64,000 nt of DNA from JAEUTH01 sp044230205. GTDB lineage: Bacteria > Bacteroidota > Bacteroidia > AKYH767-A > OLB10. Location of the stretch: assembly GCA_044230205.1 (NCBI GenBank), contig JBGARN010000001.1:62001-126000 (forward strand), in the 5' to 3' direction. The notes beneath the pieces were generated by a model, which saw only the letters and a program-made list of their open reading frames with translations, made no database searches and was not told where the DNA came from. Positions 1 through 9,459 of the stretch are shown piece by piece. Numbering within the stretch: position 1 is the stretch's first letter; each line of letters opens with the position of its first letter. The position numbers and the translations under genes are program-made.

Positions 1-1558
1 TGATGATAGTCTGCTTGTTGAACGGATTTGGCTGATTCTGCTCCAATTTATTTTCGAAGCATTGTGTTGAATTCAATTTCCTTAATTGTTCATCAGATAA
101 AACTTCTTTGATAGCAGCTATTTCACGTTCTAATTTTTGATTTTTGATTTTTAATTCTTCATTCAATTGTTGTATGGCTTTAATCAATGGCACAGTTAAA
201 TCCCCATAACGAATTCCCCAATACTCACCATTCTTATCCACACCACTGTATTCAATTCCAAGTTTTTTTGCTGCTTCATCTACCTCTTGTGCAATCAATC
301 CGGTGTAAAGAATATCGTGTTGTCCTTCTTCATTGTAGTTGTATGTAACTGGATGCAGATTCAAAATAAAATCTAAACCCAATTTGCTTTCACTAATATT
401 TACTTTCAAACGCAAATCAGAAAGTGTGGTCCAGCCAACTTGTCCTCCGATAGAAGTGACTGCTGTATTGCCTATTCTTACTTTATTACTTCCGCTTACT
501 TTAGCTCCATAACCTAAAGCAGTTGCATTGGTATAATTACTTGCAGTTGCATCTGCATTAGCACCTACAAAGGTGCATTTGTTATAAATGGATTTAAGGG
601 CACCTGCATTATATCCTATTGCGACATTATTACTTCCTGTTGTGTTATTGTATAATGCGCTGCGCCCCTGAGCAACATTTAAAAATCCTGTAGTGTTTGA
701 ACGCAACGCAGAATCACCCATTGCTGTATTGCCATATCCTGATTGGTTAGATATTAGAGTGTAAAAACCAAAAGCAGAATTACCCGAACCGGAAGTATTA
801 TTCCCTATTGAGTAATAACCAAACGCACAATTTTGATTTCCTTTTTTATTAAGACGTAAAGCATTGACTCCAACTGCACAATTTTGATTTCCGCTGTCAT
901 TCTCAGCCAATGAATGAGATCCGAATGCGCAATTGGATTCTCCAATTATGTTTCCACTTAACGAATAATGCCCGAAGGCACAATTAAACCAACCTGTTGT
1001 ATTATAATAAAGTGCATTTAGTCCAAAGGCAGAATTATATGACCCATCAATATTAGTTGTCAGCGTGCCAGCACCAAAAGCAGTATTAGAATTTCCTATT
1101 GTATTATTAGATAATGAGCGGTGACCAAAAGCAGAGTTATAATTCGAAGTGGTGTTACTTTTAAGTGCATAATAACCAACAGCTGTATTTCCGTAGGTTG
1201 TTGATGCAGTGTTTAGAGTTTGATATCCTACAGCAACATTTTGAGACCCGGTTGAATTGGATGCTAATGCATAATTACCAAACGCAACATTTTTAGTACC
1301 TGTTGTATTTCCCGAAAGGGCAAAATAACCTAAAGCTGAATTATCGCTGCCACTGGTATTAGCATACAAAGCGGCATAACCAAATGCAGAATTAAATAAT
1401 CCTGAGTTGCTTGAATGAAGTGCATTCACTCCAACACCTGTTACACCCGAACCAGTATTTCCTGTTCCTGCGCCTGTTCCTGCAAAATAGTTTTGTGCAG
1501 AGGTATTTCCTATGGTCCATACTGTGAACAGTATTAGTGAAATGAGATTTTTTTTCAT
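1..1558 (-). CDS. Peptidase S74/YadA-head-like repeat surface protein, T9SS cargo (3' end outside window)
   Basis: The reading frame starts at an ATG at 1558 and stays open to the left edge, giving at least 519 codons. Residues 1-22 form a signal peptide (MKKNLISLILFTVWTIGNTS, cleavage near SAQ). The next ~330 residues are short Gly/Asn/Ala repeats with a period of about 17 residues (pattern GN.N.A.G..AL..NTTG), like the beta-roll of trimeric autotransporter heads. A Peptidase S74 (endosialidase intramolecular chaperone) domain follows, recognisable by SDLRLKVNI, LHPVTYNY and LIAQEVDEAA. A coiled coil and the start of a T9SS type A sorting domain (QNQPNPF) follow at the edge. In the family, S74 domains help trimerise beta-structured stalks; Bacteroidota versions are surface proteins, not phage fibres. 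It lies 21 bp downstream of its paralogue at 1580-3211, so the two are probably co-transcribed. Confidence 0.85.
   Translation of the reverse strand, partial: MKKNLISLILFTVWTIGNTSAQNYFAGTGAGTGNTGSGVTGVGVNALHSSNSGLFNSAFGYAALYANTSGSDNSALGYFALSGNTTGTKNVAFGNYALASNSTGSQNVAVGYQTLNTASTTYGNTAVGYYALKSNTTSNYNSAFGHRSLSNNTIGNSNTAFGAGTLTTNIDGSYNSAFGLNALYYNTTGWFNCAFGHYSLSGNIIGESNCAFGSHSLAENDSGNQNCAVGVNALRLNKKGNQNCAFGYYSIGNNTSGSGNSAFGFYTLISNQSGYGNTAMGDSALRSNTTGFLNVAQGRSALYNNTTGSNNVAIGYNAGALKSIYNKCTFVGANADATASNYTNATALGYGAKVSGSNKVRIGNTAVTSIGGQVGWTTLSDLRLKVNISESKLGLDFILNLHPVTYNYNEEGQHDILYTGLIAQEVDEAAKKLGIEYSGVDKNGEYWGIRYGDLTVPLIKAIQQLNEELKIKNQKLEREIAAIKEVLSDEQLRKLNSTQCFENKLEQNQPNPFNKQTII
429..539. repeat. Near-identical block shared with 2217-2327
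   Basis: These 111 bases match 2217-2327 with a single mismatch (position 521). The block encodes the stretch just before the S74 domain in both paralogous genes. Surrounding sequence is clearly more diverged, which suggests a recent duplication followed by local gene conversion. Confidence 0.85.
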
Positions 1559-1579
1559 TGCAATTTGAGTTTATAAGTT

Positions 1580-3211
1580 TTATTGAACAATTAATTTTTC
1601 GGTTTTGATTATTTCACTCTGGTTAAACATTTGCACCAAATAAGTGCCTTTGCTAAAAGTTAATGTATTGATTTCAAACGATGATGAAACAGTTTCTGAA
1701 TTATAAGTACGAATAATTTTTCCTGATGCATCTATAATTTTTACAACTAACTTTTGCATTTTATCATTTGATGAAATGGAAATAGTTGCAACATCATTTG
1801 CCGGATTGGGAACGATTGAAAGTTGTGGTGAAATTCCATCATGATTTATTTTTGATGATGTGTTGCAAAGCATGTAAACACATTCCTTCAAATCGTTAAT
1901 TTCATTTTTTAATTCAGCGATTTCACTTTGTTGCTGTTCAATTAATAAATGTTGTTCCTGCATTCCTTTAATTAAAGGCACAGTTAACTCTGCATATCGT
2001 ATTCCCCAGTATTCGCCATTCTTATCTACACCACTAAATTCAATTCCTTCTTCTTTTGCAGCCGCATCCACTTCCTGCGCAATTAATCCTGTGTAAAGAC
2101 TTCCACGTTGATTTTCGTCTTTGTAGTTATAAGTAACCGGATGCAGGTTCAAAATAAAATCTAAACCCAGTTTGCTGTCTTTTATGTTTTCTTTCAATCG
2201 CAAATCAGAAACCGTTGTCCAGCCAACTTGTCCTCCGATAGAAGTGACTGCTGTATTGCCTATTCTTACTTTATTACTTCCGCTTACTTTAGCTCCATAA
2301 CCTAAAGCTGTTGCATTGGTATAATTATTAGCGGTTGCATCAGAGGTAGCGCCTATAAACGTACATTTATTGTACAATGCCCTGGTGCTGCCTGCCTTTT
2401 GCCCAACGCATACATTGTTGCTTCCACCGTTATTCAGGTGAAGTGCATTGCTTCCTACACTGGTGTTATTTGAACCGGTAGTATTTTGATCATTGGCATA
2501 ATCACCAATTCCTACATTTTGGTATCCTGTAGTATTTCCTGTCAAAGCCTGGTGGCCAAAAGCTGAATTAGCATAGCCCGTGCTATTGCCTTGTAAGGAG
2601 TAAGTACCGAAAGCGCAATTGTTTTCACCTGTGTTATTGTAAAGTGAATAAGCTCCAAATGCATTATTATGAGCACCTTGTGTTGAAGTGTATGAAGCAA
2701 AATGTCCGAATACGCAATTTTCATAACCTGAAACATTCGAAAAAAGGCATTTATATCCACTGACTGTGTTGTTGAAACCCGTGGTATTGTTCTTCATAGC
2801 ATTGGAGCCTACAGCGGTATTAAAATATCCTCCGTTGTTTGACCAAAGACAGAAATGACCTACACCGGTATTTTCATTACCTGTTGTGTTTTGAATCAGG
2901 CAAACTATACCTACGGCAGTATTTCCATTACCTGTAGTATTTTGTTCCAAAGCGCCATTGCCAATACCACAATTATGATAGCCTGAAGAATTGGCTCTTA
3001 ACGCATGATAGCCAATGCCAATATTACTGATGCCTGTATTAGAAGATGAGAGCGCTTCATAACCAACGGCTGTTGAATACCAAGAATTATTGCCGCTCCC
3101 GGCACTTGTGCCTGCAAAATAATTGTACTGCGCATTTAAGCTGATACTGAAAAACGAAAGTGCGCTGTAAAGCATTGTTAAGATTAGTAAATTAGTCAGA
3201 TTCTTTTTCAT
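1580..3211 (-). CDS. Peptidase S74/YadA-head-like repeat surface protein with T9SS type A tail
   Basis: 543 residues. Residues 1-28 are a signal peptide ending in LNAQ. Residues ~30-300 are about 15 repeats of ~17 residues (NTTG.GNTAVG..CL..), likely a left-handed beta-roll. Residues ~335-425 are a Peptidase S74 chaperone domain (SDLRLKENI, LHPVTYNY, LIAQEVDAAA), and ~415-445 is a coiled coil. Residues ~464-543 are a T9SS type A sorting domain (PNPANDVATI ... ASGKIIR ... GTYLVQM). The S74 domain is known to drive trimer folding in phage fibres and autoproteolyses only in some members; cleavage here is not shown. The gene precedes its paralogue at 1-1558 by 21 bp. I infer a trimeric surface fibre exported by T9SS; ligand unknown. 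Confidence 0.88.
   Translation of the reverse strand: MKKNLTNLLILTMLYSALSFFSISLNAQYNYFAGTSAGSGNNSWYSTAVGYEALSSSNTGISNIGIGYHALRANSSGYHNCGIGNGALEQNTTGNGNTAVGIVCLIQNTTGNENTGVGHFCLWSNNGGYFNTAVGSNAMKNNTTGFNNTVSGYKCLFSNVSGYENCVFGHFASYTSTQGAHNNAFGAYSLYNNTGENNCAFGTYSLQGNSTGYANSAFGHQALTGNTTGYQNVGIGDYANDQNTTGSNNTSVGSNALHLNNGGSNNVCVGQKAGSTRALYNKCTFIGATSDATANNYTNATALGYGAKVSGSNKVRIGNTAVTSIGGQVGWTTVSDLRLKENIKDSKLGLDFILNLHPVTYNYKDENQRGSLYTGLIAQEVDAAAKEEGIEFSGVDKNGEYWGIRYAELTVPLIKGMQEQHLLIEQQQSEIAELKNEINDLKECVYMLCNTSSKINHDGISPQLSIVPNPANDVATISISSNDKMQKLVVKIIDASGKIIRTYNSETVSSSFEINTLTFSKGTYLVQMFNQSEIIKTEKLIVQ
2217..2327. repeat. Second copy of the near-identical block at 429-539
   Basis: 110 of 111 bases are identical to 429-539, inside the paralogous gene. 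Confidence 0.85.
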
Positions 3212-3363
3212 TTTGTAATGGTTTTAAAATTTTGGTAAAAAATTTAATGAGATGAATGGTTAGACCGGCTATTATTACTTTGGTGTGTTAGAAATGTCGG
3301 ACTAAAAAATTGCACCATTCAAAAATAACTTTTTTTGGAAGCATAGATTGGTTGAGGAACTAA

Positions 3364-3405
3364 ATAAATGAGGCTGCCAGTTAAATGGGCGGCAGTCTCA
3401 TTTAT
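3364..3405 (-). terminator. Strong hairpin downstream of the trypsin-like protease gene
   Basis: Bases 3364-3378 pair with 3391-3405 over 15 bp with one G-T wobble and a 12-base loop. The hairpin lies 9 bp past the stop of the protease gene (3414) and is followed on the minus strand only by an AT-rich stretch, not a clean U-run. It probably terminates or stabilises the transcript of the operon from 6411 to 3414. Confidence 0.6.
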
Positions 3406-3413
3406 ATCTTTCT

Positions 3414-5141
3414 CTATATTTTTACAATCTTTTTTACATACTCTTTATCACCTGATCTAACAATAAGCATATACACACCTTCTTTCAGGTTGCTCATGTC
3501 AACCTTAATTTTCTGATTAGTCATTTTCAAATAACCCTCTGTTAAAGTTATAACTGTTTGACCGACCAGGTTATTTAAGAAAATACTTACAGGCGCTTTA
3601 GTTTGCAATTTCAATTCAACATAGCAAAAATCACTTGCCGGATTGGGTATAGCATTAATAATTACTTCTTCATAAGGTGTATTTTTTCCTGTATTTTTTG
3701 CTGATGCACTATTAGTCATAGCAGGAGTAGCAGGAGCATTCGGACCAATAATAGCCAAGCCAACCGGGGCTCTCCATACTTGTGTTTTGCTGGTAACAAC
3801 AGTTTCGGCATAGCTGCCTTCGGCAATATTGAGAACATCTCCTGCTGCAATAGCAGTTATTCCTGCATTCACAGTTTTGTATGGACGAAAAACAGTTCCT
3901 GTGGCAGCTGAAGTAGTGGGATGGTTTTCGTCAACATATTTATTAATGGCTGCTGTTGAATTTACAATTGCATTCTCAGTATCATCAGCTTCAAAACTGG
4001 TGCCACTGTTATTTCCCGGAGTTCCGCTTGTATTGCAACCACCATTTGTATGTATTCCGATAGCATTTCGTGTTCCGTCAATAAACACAGGACTGCCTGA
4101 ATTTCCCCCTTCCGTATCTATCGTATAACCCAATGAAATATCATTGGCTGATGTGGTGGTTTCACCAACAAAGGGTCCTGAATGTGTTTGTTCGGTCTGA
4201 CTGGATGAATTGTTTCCTCCGCCTGATCCGGGTGGAACATTATCAGTACCATAACCTGTAACCCGAGCAGTAACCGGAATGTTATCATGTGTTACACGAA
4301 AGAATGAATAATCAAGGACACCAATAACACCGTTTTTTTCTACAGGTGTTTTACCTGTGTTGGAATTTACACCCACTGAAAAAACGCACCAGTCATCGCC
4401 CACACCTGCATTCTGATTGGTTACAGATGCATCAATAACGGGATACTGATCATCAGGGTCGGCAGCAACTGTAGTGCCGTTTGAATTGCTTGCCGGTACA
4501 TTAAATTCGATGATATTAATTGATGTTAAAGTAGCGCAACAATGTCCTGCAGTGAGAAAGTTTCCGTTAGGTATCAGCCAGCCCGTGCATCCGACAGGCA
4601 TTAATCTTCCTGCCGCACCGTCAGTGGTTGCAACCCTGTTATCTTGCGGGCCGCATTGTGATTCTGGAGAATTATTAAGCACATCGCCAACCAACAATTG
4701 ATTGATATTGATAAAAACATTCTGATCATTTGGCGCTGCATACAATTTTATTTGAACCTGTGTGCCGTTGAACAAAGCCGACCCAAATCCCCATGTTTCA
4801 ATGGTATTGCTGTTTAGTTTTTGCATGCCTCCATCGGCCAATGACGTAATGGTTATAAAGCTATGCTGTCCAAGATTTACGTTGTTAAAATGGAGCCTGA
4901 ACCATGCTGCACTACCGCTAACGGTAATCACCTTTGATATTACCACATAGTTCCGCATGTCATCCGGCAGCGCGTTTCTTATTAAGCCTGCAGGCATTGA
5001 ACTGTTGCCGTCTATCGGGCCCAATGTTTCGCTTACCTGTTCATAATGATAAGGAATGTAATCCTGCGCAATGCCTGCCTCTACTATAAATGCTGTGAAG
5101 GCTGCTATCAAACAGTTTCTGATTTTCATTAAATGATTCAT
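3414..5141 (-). CDS. Secreted trypsin-like serine protease with T9SS type A tail
   Basis: 575 residues. A signal peptide begins at Met1 or Met5 (MKIRNCLIAAFTAFIVEAGIAQ). The protease domain spans about 165-375 and shows the full chymotrypsin-fold triad: His200 in LTAGHCC, Asp250 in VGDDWCVF and Ser348 in EGGNSGSPVF. The N-terminal ~30-160 is beta-rich and probably a prodomain. Residues ~495-575 are a T9SS type A sorting domain (IPNPASDFCYVEL ... VGQTVI ... GVYMLIV). ATG 5141 is chosen because a GGAGG lies 5 bases upstream. The gene follows the surface protein at 5152-6411 by 10 bp, so they form an operon. The likely role is extracellular protein degradation or processing; the substrate is unknown. 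Confidence 0.85.
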   Translation of the reverse strand: MNHLMKIRNCLIAAFTAFIVEAGIAQDYIPYHYEQVSETLGPIDGNSSMPAGLIRNALPDDMRNYVVISKVITVSGSAAWFRLHFNNVNLGQHSFITITSLADGGMQKLNSNTIETWGFGSALFNGTQVQIKLYAAPNDQNVFININQLLVGDVLNNSPESQCGPQDNRVATTDGAAGRLMPVGCTGWLIPNGNFLTAGHCCATLTSINIIEFNVPASNSNGTTVAADPDDQYPVIDASVTNQNAGVGDDWCVFSVGVNSNTGKTPVEKNGVIGVLDYSFFRVTHDNIPVTARVTGYGTDNVPPGSGGGNNSSSQTEQTHSGPFVGETTTSANDISLGYTIDTEGGNSGSPVFIDGTRNAIGIHTNGGCNTSGTPGNNSGTSFEADDTENAIVNSTAAINKYVDENHPTTSAATGTVFRPYKTVNAGITAIAAGDVLNIAEGSYAETVVTSKTQVWRAPVGLAIIGPNAPATPAMTNSASAKNTGKNTPYEEVIINAIPNPASDFCYVELKLQTKAPVSIFLNNLVGQTVITLTEGYLKMTNQKIKVDMSNLKEGVYMLIVRSGDKEYVKKIVKI

Positions 5142-5146
5142 GGTTG

Positions 5147-5151
5147 CCTCC
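5147..5151 (-). promoter_or_regulatory. Full Shine-Dalgarno (GGAGG) for the trypsin-like protease gene
   Basis: On the minus strand TAAGGAGGCAACC directly precedes ATG 5141, and the TAA is the stop codon of the upstream gene. Strong Shine-Dalgarno motifs are uncommon in this phylum; this one supports translation from 5141 and translational coupling. Confidence 0.7.
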
Positions 5152-6411
5152 TTATTTTTTTAGACTGTCAAGTTGCTGCTGTTGTAACTGATTTTGTTTT
5201 TTCAGTTCTTTTATCTGGTTGTGCTGGTCAATCAGGTACAGGGTAAGTTCTTCAATTTTTTCCATCATGGCTTTGCTCATTTCGCCTACTTTCATTCCTT
5301 CTGCTTCCACTTCTGATGCAGGAGCAATGCCCGGCAAGTGTTTATGATCATTTATAAATGCCTCAACATCTTCAATCGTCCTGAGCTTATAATCATCTGC
5401 AAATACATAATCGCACCAGCCGGTTTCAATGCGTACTTCTTTTGCACGAATCGTTCCGCATACATCCAGTTTATGTGCAGGAGCCGTTACACCTATTCCA
5501 ACATTGCCAGTTCCATCAATGGTCATGCGCGAAACATTTCCACCGGTTCTGAGGTCAAGCTTATTAGCACCAATACCGTTATAGTAAATTCCTGCATCGG
5601 TATTACTGCCTGGATTGCCAAAGCCAACACCTGTTTCAAATCCATTTGGTACCAGTAGATTCAGAAAAATTTGTGAACTGCCTTCAAGTACGATACCTGC
5701 ATTGGTCATAGGAGTAACTCCAGAGGCACCGGTAAACACATGTAATTTTCTGGCAGGTGCGGTTGTTCCGACTCCTGTATTGCCATTATCTAATATTGTC
5801 AATGCTTGCGTAGTTCCCTTAGTTCCGATAAATAATGGGAAATTGTTTAATGAACGCATCCATCCTCCAGTTACTGCTGTACCATTGGCATACCATCCGT
5901 TAGCAATTCCCCCTCCGGTTCCATTTACATCACCAAACACGGCTACAGCATGTCCTCCATTTGTTACACTGACTGCGTCCCTAACATCTAATCGTGAACC
6001 TGGCGCTGTTGTGCCAATTCCCACATTGTTAGTTGCAAAATTGCAAGAAATGGCAGGTGCGCCAAGTGAAACATTCCTGATAGCAAAATTATCTGTACCA
6101 ATGTTTCCTGTTTGCCAATAAGGAGTTCCGGCTGTGCGGTAATTTACACCTGCAGTGCTGGATGAGTTACCTCTGTCAATAATAAGATTGGAGTTATCAT
6201 TTGATGACTTAAATGACATCGAAGCGGGACCATTGTTTTGTATATCCAGCTTGAATTGCGGATTAGTAGTACCAATGCCAACATTATCACCGGTGTTGGT
6301 TAAATAAGTTTGCAAGGTTGCTGCATTACGTGTCCATTGTGCCTGTGAACCAGCTGTTAATACGAGCATAGCAATGCCCAGGACTGAAATTTTTTTAAAT
6401 ACATTTTTCAT
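5152..6411 (-). CDS. Secreted surface protein with conserved coiled-coil C-terminal domain
   Basis: 419 residues. A signal peptide occupies residues 1-24 (ends in AGSQA). The body has repeated VGIGTT.P...LDV motifs, each probably a turn of a beta-structured stalk, as in Bacteroidota tail-fibre-like surface proteins. Residues ~320-400 carry the block CDYVFADDYKL ... HKHLPGIAPASEV ... GEMSKAMMEKIEELTLYLI, followed by a coiled coil rich in Gln/Leu. The same block occurs in the protein at 60291-61919. There is no obvious T9SS type A domain, so anchoring is unclear. It is the first gene of the operon that continues with the trypsin-like protease. Function is not known. Confidence 0.75.
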   Translation of the reverse strand: MKNVFKKISVLGIAMLVLTAGSQAQWTRNAATLQTYLTNTGDNVGIGTTNPQFKLDIQNNGPASMSFKSSNDNSNLIIDRGNSSSTAGVNYRTAGTPYWQTGNIGTDNFAIRNVSLGAPAISCNFATNNVGIGTTAPGSRLDVRDAVSVTNGGHAVAVFGDVNGTGGGIANGWYANGTAVTGGWMRSLNNFPLFIGTKGTTQALTILDNGNTGVGTTAPARKLHVFTGASGVTPMTNAGIVLEGSSQIFLNLLVPNGFETGVGFGNPGSNTDAGIYYNGIGANKLDLRTGGNVSRMTIDGTGNVGIGVTAPAHKLDVCGTIRAKEVRIETGWCDYVFADDYKLRTIEDVEAFINDHKHLPGIAPASEVEAEGMKVGEMSKAMMEKIEELTLYLIDQHNQIKELKKQNQLQQQQLDSLKK

Positions 6412-6595
6412 TTGTTTGAAATTTGATAGTAAATATTAGTTTGTCTAAAATTTTAAGATTGAAGCAGTATAAAATTGGCATGTATGGCTTCTTAAATTAT
6501 GATGAAACAAAGATGTGGGTGCAGCCTTCGCGCTACAATCCCCATTTATGGGGAGGCTATGTTAATTGAAAGGAATAATGAAATTATCAGAGTAC

Positions 6596-6679
6596 CGTCA
6601 TTGCGAGGCACGAAGCAATCTTTCATCATGGCGAATACGATTCTTATGGAAAAGGATTGCTTCGTGCCTTGCAATGACG
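6596..6679. repeat. REP/MITE-like inverted-repeat element
   Basis: Bases 6596-6620 (CGTCATTGCGAGGCACGAAG..) and 6655-6679 are inverted copies of 25 bp with one mismatch, separated by a 34-base spacer. The arms resemble the widespread GTCATTGCGAGG...GAAGCAATC palindromic repeats of many bacterial genomes. It sits in the 303-base gap 6412-6714, which holds no credible gene; an open frame at 6499-6873 (+) merely reads through it. Confidence 0.8.
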
Positions 6680-6714
6680 ATTTTGTTCCATGGTCTGTGA
6701 CGCAGGAAATAAAT

Positions 6715-7362
6715 CTATGCAATGTTGCTCTTAATTGCTTTGGCTACTGCTTCAGTCATAGTAGCTACATGAAGCTTTTCATAAATACTTTTAATGTGAG
6801 TGCGCACAGTTTCAAAAGTTATTTCGCACTCTGCAGCAATCATCTTATAACTCATGCCACGTACCATAAGTAAAAGTATTTGTGTTTCACGCGGAGTGAG
6901 ATCAAAATTTTCGGTTGGTTTTGGTTCGGGGTTTTGATTTTGCCTTTGGACTAACTGTAAAACTTTTTTTGCAATTACCGGGCTCATGGGTGCTCCACCC
7001 TGGTAGGTTTCAACTATTGCATCAAGTATTCGCGCAGGGGGAGTGTTTTTTAATACATAACCTGAGGCTCCGTTACAAATGGAATCAAAGATTTTATCAT
7101 CATCTTCAAAAATGGTTTCCATTAATACATTCAACTTGGGGAAATGTTTTTTAATATCCACTAATGCCTTTATGCCACTGGTGCCAGGCATTTCTATATC
7201 CATTAATAGAACATCAGGTTGGCTTTCAGCTATTTTAGTTACTGCATCATTAGCATCGGGATATGCGCCTGCCAGGGTAAAGCCCGGAGAACCGTCAATT
7301 AATACAGACAGTGATTCCCGGTATTTTTTATTGTCTTCAAATATGGTAACACGAATAGGCAT
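6715..7362 (-). CDS. NarL/FixJ-family response regulator
   Basis: 215 residues. The N-terminal receiver domain has the acidic pocket (FEDN at 8-11), phospho-acceptor Asp55 (VLLMDIEMPG), Thr83 and Lys105. The C-terminal LuxR-type helix-turn-helix covers about 153-205 (LTPRETQILLLMVRGMSYKM). The usual hydrophobic residue before Thr83 is Glu (LMETIFEDDDK), a small oddity. The gene lies 39 bp downstream of the sensor kinase at 7402-9459 in the same direction. The pair is a classic two-component system in which the kinase phosphorylates this DNA-binding regulator. Target genes cannot be read from the sequence. Confidence 0.93.
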   Translation of the reverse strand: MPIRVTIFEDNKKYRESLSVLIDGSPGFTLAGAYPDANDAVTKIAESQPDVLLMDIEMPGTSGIKALVDIKKHFPKLNVLMETIFEDDDKIFDSICNGASGYVLKNTPPARILDAIVETYQGGAPMSPVIAKKVLQLVQRQNQNPEPKPTENFDLTPRETQILLLMVRGMSYKMIAAECEITFETVRTHIKSIYEKLHVATMTEAVAKAIKSNIA

Positions 7363-7401
7363 ATCTTATTTATTGTTTTTACAGCACAAATATGAAATTC
7401 G

Positions 7402-9459
7402 TTATTCAATTATTTTATCCTCAATTGTGGGGAGGGGGCATAATAAATTTATAACCGTTCCCTTTCCCTGTGATGAAATAATGTTTAAGGATGCATTAAT
7501 TTCCTTTGCACGTTCCTTCATGTTTTCTAATCCGTTTCCCTCTTCACTATAACCTGCACCGGTACTATTATCATTTAATCCGATTCCGTTATCAGAAAGA
7601 ACAATGGACAACTTATCATTATCAGCAGTAGCATTAAATTCAACATTATTTCCCTGAGAATACTTGGCAGCATTATTAATAGCTTCTTTAAAAATCAGGT
7701 AAATATTTTTTCGTTGTTCAGAACTAAGCGTCTTGTTTTTAATTTTCTCATCACAATTGAATTGGAAAGAAATATTTTTAGCAGTTAAAACACTTGATGC
7801 AAAAAGCTGAAGATGTTCAACCAGGTTTTCGAGGGTTATTTTTTGTGGTTTCATCATCCATACTCTTTCACTTACACTTGTGGCCATTTCCTGTGCATCA
7901 TTGCTGATTTGATCAAGCATTCTATATACCTGTTCTGTATTATTATCATTAAGCCGTTGTTTTGCAGCGGCACTGAAAACAGAAATGCTGCTTAAGGTTG
8001 CGCCAAGGTCATCATGTAAATCGCGTGAAATTGCAAGACGGGTGTTTTCTGCTTCCTTTTCTTTTTCAATCGTAATCAATTGTTCCTGCATTTGCTTCAA
8101 TTCACTATATGAGTTACGCAGTTGTTCTGACAATTTTTTTCGATTCCTGTATAATGTGTAAACATAAAATCCTGTAACAACTAAAATTACAATACCGGCT
8201 AATGCGAAATTTGTTCTCTGTTTTTGACTTTGTTCTGCCAGCGATTTGATTTTATTTTCGTTTTCGAGCAAACTGATTTTCTGTTCTTTTTTTTCACTCT
8301 CATACTTTAACTTTAGTTCCTGAATCGTTTCCATGTTTTTAACCTGGAACAGGGAATCATGAATTGTTCTGTGCAATTCATAATACTTCAGCGCCTTTTC
8401 AAAATCAGCTTTGCTTTTATAAGCGACACTTAAGTGATAATAGTTAGAAGAAGTAATGTAAATAATTCCGGCAGGAATAGTTATGTCAAGTGATTTTAGG
8501 GCATAGCTAATCGATTCATCAAATTTTTTGTGTTTTGGAATACCTGCAATTTGAAGTTGATTATTGTCGCACTTTAAAATAAAGTTTGCGATGTTGGCAT
8601 AGTTATAAGGCAGGTTAGCTGATGCCGGCATCATCATTTCATACTTATTTGAATTTTTTAAATCAAGTATTGCCTGGCCTAAATTTCCACGCTGTGCATC
8701 AATTTCACTTTTTATGTTGTAATAGTAGCTCAGGTGATAAGGACTGTTCAGTTCTTGCGCTATCCCAAGTGCAATCACTAAAACACTATCAGCTTCATCG
8801 GGCTGGCCATTTAATGCAAAATAATCAGCCATGAAAATCTGGCCAATACAATAATCTCCTTTGTGTGAATCGTTAATATATTGAAGTGATTTTTTCTCAT
8901 ATGAAATAGATTCGTTATAGTTTCCCATAAACTGTAATAGGTAAGCAGTACTGCTGAGCGATTTGTATAGTAAAAAGCTATCGTTAGCAGCTTCGGCAAG
9001 TTTGGTGCTTTTAAAAAATAATTCCGATGCTTCTTTATATAAATTCAGCCATTGATAACAAGCGCCTATGTAATAATTACTGTACCTTATTCCGTAATCA
9101 TCCTTTAAATCATTACTTATTTTCAGAGCTTGTTTATGCAATTCAATTGCATCCCGGTATTGTTTTTTTTTGCTGAGGATAATTCCTTCGTTGGTTAAGG
9201 CTTGTGCCATGCCTTTTTTATAATTTAATTTTTCAGCCAGTTTCTTTGCTTCTCTTGAATAGATCAGACCCTTGTCATAATCCATTTTATCAATTAGTCC
9301 TTTTCCAAGTACATTTAATGTATTCACCCTGCCGGTATCATTATTCAAAGAATTGATAATGGTGAGGAGGCTGTCTGTGTCAATTAATTCAGCTTTAACC
9401 GGAGTGAAGAAAACGACTACAGCTAAAATAATTGTATAACCAAATACTTTAAAATGCAT
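7402..9459 (-). CDS. TPR-containing sensor histidine kinase (HisKA_3 type)
   Basis: 685 residues. Residues 1-24 are a signal peptide (ends in PVKAE), so the long TPR region (~40-375) lies in the periplasm. A coiled coil precedes one transmembrane helix at ~417-437. The cytoplasmic part has a dimerisation/phosphoacceptor helix with His482 (AISRDLHDDLGATLSSIS) and an ATPase domain with the N-box EAINNAAKYS and the G-boxes DNGIGL and GNGLENMKERA. This is the NarX/DesK-like kinase family that pairs with LuxR-type regulators, and one lies immediately downstream. Periplasmic TPRs suggest that it senses a protein or peptide; the ligand is unknown. Confidence 0.92.
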   Translation of the reverse strand: MHFKVFGYTIILAVVVFFTPVKAELIDTDSLLTIINSLNNDTGRVNTLNVLGKGLIDKMDYDKGLIYSREAKKLAEKLNYKKGMAQALTNEGIILSKKKQYRDAIELHKQALKISNDLKDDYGIRYSNYYIGACYQWLNLYKEASELFFKSTKLAEAANDSFLLYKSLSSTAYLLQFMGNYNESISYEKKSLQYINDSHKGDYCIGQIFMADYFALNGQPDEADSVLVIALGIAQELNSPYHLSYYYNIKSEIDAQRGNLGQAILDLKNSNKYEMMMPASANLPYNYANIANFILKCDNNQLQIAGIPKHKKFDESISYALKSLDITIPAGIIYITSSNYYHLSVAYKSKADFEKALKYYELHRTIHDSLFQVKNMETIQELKLKYESEKKEQKISLLENENKIKSLAEQSQKQRTNFALAGIVILVVTGFYVYTLYRNRKKLSEQLRNSYSELKQMQEQLITIEKEKEAENTRLAISRDLHDDLGATLSSISVFSAAAKQRLNDNNTEQVYRMLDQISNDAQEMATSVSERVWMMKPQKITLENLVEHLQLFASSVLTAKNISFQFNCDEKIKNKTLSSEQRKNIYLIFKEAINNAAKYSQGNNVEFNATADNDKLSIVLSDNGIGLNDNSTGAGYSEEGNGLENMKERAKEINASLNIISSQGKGTVINLLCPLPTIEDKIIE

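Noticed and set aside
1..6411. Prophage tail-fibre region suggested by S74 domains
   Set aside because: All proteins have signal peptides, and several have T9SS tails; there are no capsid, terminase, portal or integrase genes.
6499..6873. 124-residue open frame (+) over the inverted repeat
   Set aside because: It runs through the palindrome and antisense to the response regulator, with no family features.
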